Below, piece after piece: positions 58,788 to 64,000 of a DNA stretch of 64,000 nucleotides. The notes beneath the pieces are model-generated. The model did no database searches and was not told where the DNA came from. It saw nothing but the letters and a program-made list of their open reading frames with translations. A program made the position numbers and the translations under genes. Position 1 is the first letter of the stretch, and every line of letters starts with the position of its first letter. Origin of the DNA: Kribbella aluminosa (GTDB lineage Bacteria > Actinomycetota > Actinomycetes > Propionibacteriales > Kribbellaceae); assembly GCF_017876295.1 (NCBI RefSeq), contig NZ_JAGINT010000002.1, forward strand, positions 3,472,001 to 3,536,000, in the 5' to 3' direction.

Positions 58788-60016
58788 GTGGAGCTACCCG
58801 CCTCCGGATTGAGCAGGCGGCCCAACGTCAGTGCGACACGTAGTGTGAAACTGTCGCGGGGATTCAGCGGGTTGTAGCCCGTGAGGTCCGCCACACGCTT
58901 CAGCCGGTACCGGACGGTGTTGGCGTGGACGAACAGCGCCCGGGCCGTCGCCTCGATCGACCCGCCGGAGTCCAGGTACGCCGAGACGGTGTCGAGGAGC
59001 GCCCCGTCGCCTGCGGTGAGCGGCGCGTAGACCTCGTTCGCGAGCTGCCGGCGGGCGTGGCCGTCTCCGGAGAGTGACCGTTCCGGGAGCAGCTCGTCGG
59101 CGTACACGGGCCGTGGCGCACCCGGCCAGGCGGCGACCGCGCGGAGTCCGGCGACCGCGGCGCGGGCCGAGGTGACGGCCGCCATCAGGTCCTTCACGAC
59201 CGGCCCGACGACGATCGGCCCAGGTCCGAACCAGCGGGCGAGCTTTTGTACGATCTCCACAGGTTCGCTCGTACCGCCGAGTACCACCACCAGCCGGTCG
59301 CCCTGCACCGCACACAGCGCGTCAGCACCCGCCTCGCGGGCCGCGTGCCGGACCATGTCCACCACGTTCGAGCTGCCGTTCGCGGGCGGGGAAGTCTCGG
59401 CGGGCGCGCGTCCGACCACTACGGCAACCTCGGCCCCTCCCGGTACAGCAGAGCCCGCCGTACCGGCGCCGCCCGTCCAGCCGAGGGCGGAGGCGCGGGA
59501 GCGGACCGACTCGTCGGTCTCGCCGCGGATCACCGAGTCGACGAGCAGCGCCTCCAGCCGGGCGTCCCAGGCGCCCCGCATCTCGGCGGCCTGCGCGTAC
59601 ACGGTGGCGGCGGCGAATGCGACCTCGCGGGCGTACCGCTGGATCGCCTCGTTCACGATCGGTACGTCGGCCGGCGGGAGCAGCGTGCCGATCGTGTTCT
59701 CGATGGTCTCGATCGTGGTCCGGACCAGGTCGACGGTCTGGTGCAGCGAGATCACCCTGGTGAACTCGCGCGGCGCGGACCCGAAGATCCGGGTCGGCAT
59801 CGACGAGTGCGCCTCAGGATCCCGGAACCAGTCGACGAACGCCGAGATCCCGGACTGCGCGACCAGCCCGATCCAGGACCGGTCCTGCGCCGACAGCTTG
59901 CCGAACCACGGCAGCTTCGCCTCCATCGCCGCCATCGCAGCGGTGGCCAGCGCCCCGGTCGCCGCCTGCAACCGATCCGCCCGCGCCAGATGCGCCTCCA
60001 CCGCCCACTCCACCAC
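58781..60016 (-). CDS. fasR: FasR-like (PucR-type HTH) regulator of fatty-acid synthesis
   Basis: The 411-residue protein ends in a PucR-type helix-turn-helix (ALFVHANTVRYRLKRVADLTGYN, split) and has an N-terminal helical region (FGKLSAQDRSWIGLVAQSGISAFVDW, split) as in Streptomyces FasR, the activator encoded directly upstream of fabD-fabH-acpP-fabF. The same order here supports the name. It most likely binds the palindrome overlapping its own stop codon to drive the operon. Start GTG 60016 has a second GTG directly after it and no strong ribosome site. Confidence 0.9.
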   Translation of the reverse strand: MVEWAVEAHLARADRLQAATGALATAAMAAMEAKLPWFGKLSAQDRSWIGLVAQSGISAFVDWFRDPEAHSSMPTRIFGSAPREFTRVISLHQTVDLVRTTIETIENTIGTLLPPADVPIVNEAIQRYAREVAFAAATVYAQAAEMRGAWDARLEALLVDSVIRGETDESVRSRASALGWTGGAGTAGSAVPGGAEVAVVVGRAPAETSPPANGSSNVVDMVRHAAREAGADALCAVQGDRLVVVLGGTSEPVEIVQKLARWFGPGPIVVGPVVKDLMAAVTSARAAVAGLRAVAAWPGAPRPVYADELLPERSLSGDGHARRQLANEVYAPLTAGDGALLDTVSAYLDSGGSIEATARALFVHANTVRYRLKRVADLTGYNPLNPRDSFTLRVALTLGRLLNPEAGSSTL

Positions 60017-60055
60017 GCTCAGACCCTAACCCCGCCCCCCACCCCCCCATCCCAG

Positions 60056-60218
60056 ACCCGAGCCCCGGCGCCCGGCGCAAACCTGAGCCCGTCCCCGCCG
60101 GCCGCCGCGAACCCGAGCCCCGGCGCCCGGCGCGAACCCTCCAGTTCAGGGGGCATCCCTTCAGGTGGAGGGTTGCCTACTGATAATCCGAGGGGGCAGC
60201 CCTCCAGTTGAGGGGGCA
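60056..60218. repeat. Two pairs of direct repeats upstream of the PHP gene
   Basis: A 23-bp repeat (ACCCGAGCCCCGGCGCCCGG...) occurs at 60056-60078 and 60111-60133. A 19-bp repeat (CCCTCCAGTT[C/G]AGGGGGCA) occurs at 60137-60155 and 60200-60218. The second pair may be an operator for the gene starting at 60240. Confidence 0.75.
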
Positions 60219-60239
60219 ACCCCCTGCCATGATGGAGCG

Positions 60240-61283
60240 ATGACCGACAGAGCGGGTGTCGCCGACGCGGTGGCGGCGTTGCGGGCGATCGGGTACTACC
60301 TCGAGCGGGACCGGCAGCCGACGCACCGGGTGAAGGCGTACCGGCGGGCCGCGGACACGATCGCGGCGCTGCCGCCGACCGAGGTACGGGCGCGGCGCCG
60401 GGCCGGGACGCTGACCGAGCTGCCCGGGATCGGCCCGAAGACCGAGGCCGTGATCGTCGAGGCGATGGACGGCGCGACGCCGGAGTACCTGGTGAAGCTG
60501 GAGGATGCGGCGGGTGAGCTGACCACCGCGGGCAAGCGGATGCGGTCCGCGCTGAAGGCCGACCTGCACCTGCACTCGGAGTGGTCCGACGGCGGCAGCC
60601 CGATCGAGGAGATGGCGCGAACGGCGCACCGCCTCGGGCATTCGTACATCGCGCTCACCGACCACTCGCCGCGGCTCACCGTCGCCAACGGACTGTCCCG
60701 CGAACGCCGGCTGCAGCAGCTCGAGGTCGTTGCCGAGCTCAACAAAAAGCTGCAGGACGAGCTGGACGGGTTCACGATCCTGAACGGCATCGAGGTCGAC
60801 ATCAACGAGGACGGCACGCTGGACTGCGACTCCGAGATCCTGGCCCGGCTGGACGTCGTGGTGGCGAGTGTGCACTCGAAGCTCCGGATGGCGTCCGAGC
60901 CGATGACCGAGCGGATGGTCCGGGCGATCGCGAACCCGCACGTCGACGTCCTCGGGCACTGCACCGGCCGGCTGATCACCGGTGCCCGCGGTACCCGGCC
61001 GGAGTCGGAGTTCGACGCCGAGGTGGTGTTCGAGGCCTGCCGCCAGTTCGGGACCGCGGTGGAGATCAACTCCCGCCCCGAACGCCTGGACCCGCCGAAA
61101 CGCCTGCTGTCGCTGGCGGTCGAGACGGGCTGCCTGTTCTCGATCGACACCGACGCGCACGCGCCCGGGCAGCTCGACTGGCAGGCCTACGGCTGCGAAC
61201 GCGCCGAGGACTGCGACGTCACGCCGGAGCGCGTCATCAACACGTGGGACCAGCAGTTGCTGCAGGAATGGACGGCGTCATGA
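60240..61283 (+). CDS. PHP-domain phosphoesterase with helix-hairpin-helix region (PolX-like)
   Basis: The 347-residue protein has an N-terminal HhH/8-kDa-like region (1-105; AYRRAADTIAALP, LPGIGPKTEAVI), then a PHP domain from KADLHLHSEWSDGG with further metal-binding motifs (ALTDHSPR, LNGIEVDIN, VVASVHSKL, DVLGHCTGR, FSIDTDAHA). This matches the C-terminal PHP part of PolX without the polymerase palm. It should be a divalent-metal phosphoesterase or exonuclease acting on DNA. ATG 60240 is used with GGAG five bases upstream. Confidence 0.9.
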   Translation: MTDRAGVADAVAALRAIGYYLERDRQPTHRVKAYRRAADTIAALPPTEVRARRRAGTLTELPGIGPKTEAVIVEAMDGATPEYLVKLEDAAGELTTAGKRMRSALKADLHLHSEWSDGGSPIEEMARTAHRLGHSYIALTDHSPRLTVANGLSRERRLQQLEVVAELNKKLQDELDGFTILNGIEVDINEDGTLDCDSEILARLDVVVASVHSKLRMASEPMTERMVRAIANPHVDVLGHCTGRLITGARGTRPESEFDAEVVFEACRQFGTAVEINSRPERLDPPKRLLSLAVETGCLFSIDTDAHAPGQLDWQAYGCERAEDCDVTPERVINTWDQQLLQEWTAS

Positions 61284-61358
61284 GCGAGCGAAGCGGGCTC
61301 ATCAGAAAGCACAGCGCGATCGTGCCTCGTCCGCGCCCGGAGCGAAGCGAGGACGTGG

Positions 61359-62366
61359 ATGAGTGATCTCGAGAAGGACCCGGCGGAAGTGGTCGGCACG
61401 GGCGAGTGCGAGGGGCCTGCGCTGGAAATGCTCGAGGCGCGCGAGGTGGTGCTGGGGCGGACCACGAAGGTACGTCGGCTGCTGCCGAACAAGAACCGCC
61501 GGATGGTCGGCGCATGGTGCTTCGTCGACCACTACGGGCCGGACGACCTGACGCAACGGGTCGACTCGTACGACGTACCGGGGGAGCGCGGGATGCACGT
61601 TCCGCCGCATCCGCACACCAGCCTGCAGACGGTGAGCTGGCTGTTCGAGGGCGAGATCGAGCACCGCGACAGCGTCGGATCGCACGCGCTCGTCCGTCCC
61701 GGCGAGCTCAACATCATGACCGCCGGAAACGGGATCGCGCACTCCGAGGTCTCGACGCCGGACGCACCGCCGAGGTTGCACGGCGCGCAGTTGTGGGTCG
61801 CGCTGCCGGACCGCGTCCGTACGACGACACCGCCCGCGTTCAACGCGTACGCCGACCTCCCGGAGCTGGACCTCGACGGCGCCCACGTGACCGTGATGAT
61901 CGGCACCGTCGCCGGCGTCACCTCGCCGGCGCCGGCGTACACCCCATTGGTCGGCGCCGACATCACGATCGAACCGGGCCGTACGCTCACGTTGCCGCTG
62001 ACGTCCACCAACGAGTACGCCGTACTGATCGTCGACGGCTCGCTCTCGGTCGGCGACCTGACTCCTGGCTTCGGCGAGATGACCTACCTCGGCTCCGGCC
62101 GCGACGCGGTCGAATTGGTTGCCTCCGACAACGGAGTCCGCTTCCTCCTGCTCGGCGGCGAACCCTTCGAGGAAGAACTCGTGATGTGGTGGAACTTCAT
62201 TGGCCGGACCCACGAGGACATCGTCACCGCGCGGAACGCCTGGCAGTCCGCGATCGAGTCCGCCGGCAACGCCCGCTTCCCCATGGTCCCCGGTTATCCC
62301 GGCGCACCCCTCCCCGCGCCACCCCTCCCGGCAACCACCCTCAAACCCCGACCACGAGCGCGCTGA
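61359..62366 (+). CDS. Pirin-family cupin protein
   Basis: The 335-residue two-cupin protein has the pirin metal-site region FVDHYGP, PPHPHTSLQTVSWLFEGEIEHRDSVG (split) and AGNGIAHSE, giving His, His, His and Glu ligands. The C-terminal pirin domain includes LLLGGEPF. Family members bind iron and may act as quercetinase or redox sensors. The ATG at 61359 lacks a clear ribosome site and follows a GAGCGAAGCGAGGA-type repeat common before actinobacterial starts. Its 3' end overlaps the convergent gene by 26 bp. Confidence 0.9.
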   Translation: MSDLEKDPAEVVGTGECEGPALEMLEAREVVLGRTTKVRRLLPNKNRRMVGAWCFVDHYGPDDLTQRVDSYDVPGERGMHVPPHPHTSLQTVSWLFEGEIEHRDSVGSHALVRPGELNIMTAGNGIAHSEVSTPDAPPRLHGAQLWVALPDRVRTTTPPAFNAYADLPELDLDGAHVTVMIGTVAGVTSPAPAYTPLVGADITIEPGRTLTLPLTSTNEYAVLIVDGSLSVGDLTPGFGEMTYLGSGRDAVELVASDNGVRFLLLGGEPFEEELVMWWNFIGRTHEDIVTARNAWQSAIESAGNARFPMVPGYPGAPLPAPPLPATTLKPRPRAR

Positions 62367-62865
62367 CCCGGCGGCGGTAGTAGGCCCAGGTGAGTAGCAG
62401 GAGTGCTGGGCCCCAGAGGTTCAAGGGGGTGTAGCAGGTGAGCATGAGGGCTTTCCAGGGGGTGCTGCTGAACGGTATGAAGCGGTCGGTGAAGGCGTTG
62501 CGGAAGCCGAAGGTCCAGATCGCGATCAGGGAGAAGGAACCGAGGGTGGCGGGGACGATCGCGGCGTACGGGTGGACGCGGCGGCCGCCGATGAGCGGGA
62601 TCCAGCGGGGGGCGATCTCGCCCCAGCGGCTGACCAGGCCGAGGGCCGTCAGGGCAACCAGCTCGGAGAAGATCGTCAGGCAGACGATGTAGATCTTGGT
62701 GCCGAGGCCGCCGGCGTACGTGGGTTGGCCCTGACTGTCCAGCATGCCCATCGACGAGCCGAACACCAGGCCGAGGCGCCACAGGCCGGACGGCAGCACC
62801 AGGAACGGGATCGCGTGGGCGAGGACGTAGGCCCAGCGGGGGACGGGACGCTCTGTTGTGCTCAC
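62341..62865 (-). CDS. Four-helix membrane protein of unknown function
   Basis: The 174-residue protein has helices near 10-30 (WAYVLAHAIPFLVLPSGLW), 55-78 (IYIVCLTIFSELVALTALGL), 100-120 (YAAIVPATLGSFSLIAIWTFG) and 138-163 (LMLTCYTPLNLWGPALLLLTW). An extracellular loop follows the first helix. No enzyme motif. The last 26 bases overlap the pirin gene on the other strand. The GTG start at 62865 is the first in frame. Confidence 0.72.
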   Translation of the reverse strand: MSTTERPVPRWAYVLAHAIPFLVLPSGLWRLGLVFGSSMGMLDSQGQPTYAGGLGTKIYIVCLTIFSELVALTALGLVSRWGEIAPRWIPLIGGRRVHPYAAIVPATLGSFSLIAIWTFGFRNAFTDRFIPFSSTPWKALMLTCYTPLNLWGPALLLLTWAYYRRRVSALVVGV

Positions 62866-62899
62866 GCTCCGAGCATCCAGCGTACGCCGGCCCGCCGCC

Positions 62900-63163
62900 T
62901 CACCCGCCAGAGTGAAGCGGCTCCCTCCGAGGACCGATTCCCTGTTCCAGTACGCCGAACGCGCGGTCGATGACGACCAGGCGGGCGGCGAACTCGTCGT
63001 CGATCTCCTCGGCCAGGATGCCGGCCAGCAGGTCGGCGGTCTCGTGTTCCTGCTCGATGTTCCGGCCGATCAGGGCAGGGCTGGACTGCAGTACGAGCCA
63101 GAAACCGCGGACGCCTTCGATCGCGCCGGACAGCGGATGGCCGGCCGCGAGGAGTTCGTGCTG
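62900..63163 (-). pseudogene. TetR-family regulator remnant (C-terminal part only)
   Basis: A minus-strand frame of 87 codons bounded by stops encodes HELLAAGHPLSGAIEGVRGF (split), LQSSPALIGRNIEQEHETAD and DDEFAARLVVIDRAF, which read as the ligand-binding helices of a TetR protein. There is no start codon and no DNA-binding domain, so it is a fragment. Confidence 0.5.
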
Positions 63164-63186
63164 TTAGCGGGGTACTGCACCGGTAG

Positions 63187-63486
63187 GCGATCGAGGGCGA
63201 CCACGAGTTGGTCGGCACGAGTGCGCCGGACTTCGAGTTCGCCGACGGCGCCCGGCTCGGCGCGCACCTGTCCGACGGCAAGCCCCTCCTCCTCGACTTC
63301 GCAGACTCGGCGGCACTGCGCGGGGTCGCGGGCGAACGGGTGCGGGTGCTGACCGCCAAACTCACCGGGCAGTACGCCGGGGAGCTCACCGGTGTACTCG
63401 TCCGCCCGGACGGCCACATCGCCTGGGCCACCGCCGACAACACGACAACCGGCCTCGACGCTTCCCTCAAAACCTGGATCGGCTGA
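63187..63486 (+). pseudogene. FAD-dependent monooxygenase remnant (C-terminal thioredoxin-like part)
   Basis: The frame begins after a TAG at 63184 and encodes EGDHELVGTSAPDFEFADGARLG (split), LLDFADSAAL and VLVRPDGHIAWATAD. These match the C-terminal domain of PheA/TfdB-type aromatic hydroxylases (normally 500 residues or more). The FAD and substrate domains are missing. A TTG at 63208 could start an 92-residue product, but function is unlikely. Confidence 0.65.
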
Positions 63487-63548
63487 CCACTCGACGCCAC
63501 GCGCGCGATGCAGGTGCTGATCCCGGACCGTCCCAACGCTGCCCGCCG

Positions 63549-63660
63549 CGAGGTGGTGCCCGGGTTCGAGGTGGTGCCGGTCTTCGAGGTGGTGCGGTCG
63601 CGAGGTGGTGCCGGTCTTCGAGGTGGTGCGGTCGCGCGAGGTGGGCCGGTCTCCAAATGG
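63549..63660. repeat. Minisatellite of CGAGGTGGTG units
   Basis: Six copies of a CGAGGTGGTG(C)-type unit between about 63549 and 63660 alternate with CCGGTCTT and CGGTCG spacers. A 34-bp compound unit (about 63584-63617) is largely repeated from the preceding stretch. Confidence 0.75.
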
Positions 63661-63780
63661 CGCCTCGGGCGGCGGTGAGGTTGGCGTTGTTTGAGGGGTT
63701 CACCTTCGAGGTGGACCGTTTGCCGGCTGCATGCGGATTGTTGACGGACCACGTCAGGGGTGAACCACTGAAACGGGGCT

Positions 63781-63838
63781 CTCAAGCGGCGCCTCAAGCG
63801 GGGCCTCAAGCGGGGCCTCAAGCGGGGGCCTCAGGCGG
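63781..63838. repeat. 12-bp tandem repeat ending in a stop codon
   Basis: CTCAAGCGG recurs at 63781, 63793, 63805 and 63817 (12-bp period), with a diverged copy CTCAGGCGG at 63830. The last copy includes the complement of the transporter's TGA stop (63831-63833). Confidence 0.85.
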
Positions 63839-64000
63839 CGGTGTGGCGGCGGATCCAGGGGGCCAGGGCGTAGACGCCGAGGGCGACCACGATCGTCACG
63901 ACCGCCAGGCCGCCGAAGTAGGCCGTGTCGGATGCGCCCTGTGTTGCCTGGACGAGCTGGGCGGTGATGGCCTGGCCGGCCGCGGGGGCGAGGAACCAGA
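63831..64000 (-). CDS. C-terminal end of a POT/PTR-type transporter (runs off the window)
   Basis: The last 55 residues before a TGA at 63833-63831 read WFLAPAAGQAITAQLVQ, ASDTAYFGGLAVVTIVVALG and YALAPWIRRHTAA, giving two membrane segments. The AGQAI...TAYF pattern resembles the end of proton-coupled oligopeptide (POT) transporters of the MFS. The assignment rests on this short stretch only. Confidence 0.6.
   Translation of the reverse strand, partial: WFLAPAAGQAITAQLVQATQGASDTAYFGGLAVVTIVVALGVYALAPWIRRHTAA

Overview
The window is high-GC DNA with strong G/C third-position codon use and many GTG starts. Gene content (FasR-like regulator with fabD-fabH-acpP-fabF-accD, DUF3145, PucR regulators, an alkylresorcinol-type type III PKS operon, a large secreted carbohydrase set) points to an actinomycete chromosome. 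A Propionibacteriales genus such as Kribbella or Nocardioides is my inference and was not tested by search. No rRNA, tRNA or CRISPR array was seen.

Layout. 1-3.3 kb: edge of an M50-like protease, an MFS pseudogene, and a SulP transporter fused to a beta-carbonic anhydrase. 3.4-11.3 kb: an SDR lacking the usual catalytic Tyr/Lys, a secreted GH27 alpha-galactosidase with FnIII and carbohydrate-binding modules, a lysyl-oxidase-like protein, and two tandem N,N-dimethylformamidase-beta-like lipoproteins, the first broken by a one-base frameshift. 11.4-14 kb: divergent MFS exporter and LysR regulator. 14-17.5 kb: phenolic-lipid genes (UbiA prenyltransferase divergent from a type III PKS / methyltransferase / flavoprotein operon like srsABC). 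17.6-23.1 kb: PucR regulator, D-amino-acid dehydrogenase-like oxidase, a twice-frameshifted gene, thioredoxin, aldo/keto reductase.

23.3-35.6 kb is a type IV secretion/conjugation-like operon: TcpC-like, small membrane protein, TcpE-like, VirB4-like ATPase, VirB6-like membrane protein, anchored protein, peptidoglycan hydrolase, M48 protease and VirD4-like coupling ATPase, ending in a strong terminator. No relaxase or integrase is visible. From about 28.2 kb its base and codon use is clearly less GC-biased than its first half. One extra G near 28650 joins the VirB4 and VirB6 genes into a single 1693-codon frame, and two later genes may have similar one-base slips near their starts. A complete IS3-family element (36117-37430, with terminal inverted repeats and a CGG target duplication) lies just downstream.

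37.6-49 kb: an RBBP9-like hydrolase divergent from an Lrp regulator, a secreted HExxH protease, an SDR, a CocE-type hydrolase coupled to a lactonase-fold protein, a GH2-LamG enzyme with a LacI-type operator, an aldo/keto reductase expanded by a 48-bp repeat, and small membrane proteins around a long inverted repeat. 49-53 kb: MoxR-DUF58-VWA operon and DUF3145. 53.3-60 kb: the fatty-acid synthase II operon on the minus strand, with FabD fused to a lysine-less biotinyl-like domain and a palindrome between fabD and its likely regulator. 60-64 kb: PHP protein, pirin, a membrane protein, remnants of a TetR and a flavin monooxygenase, two minisatellites, and the end of a POT-type transporter.
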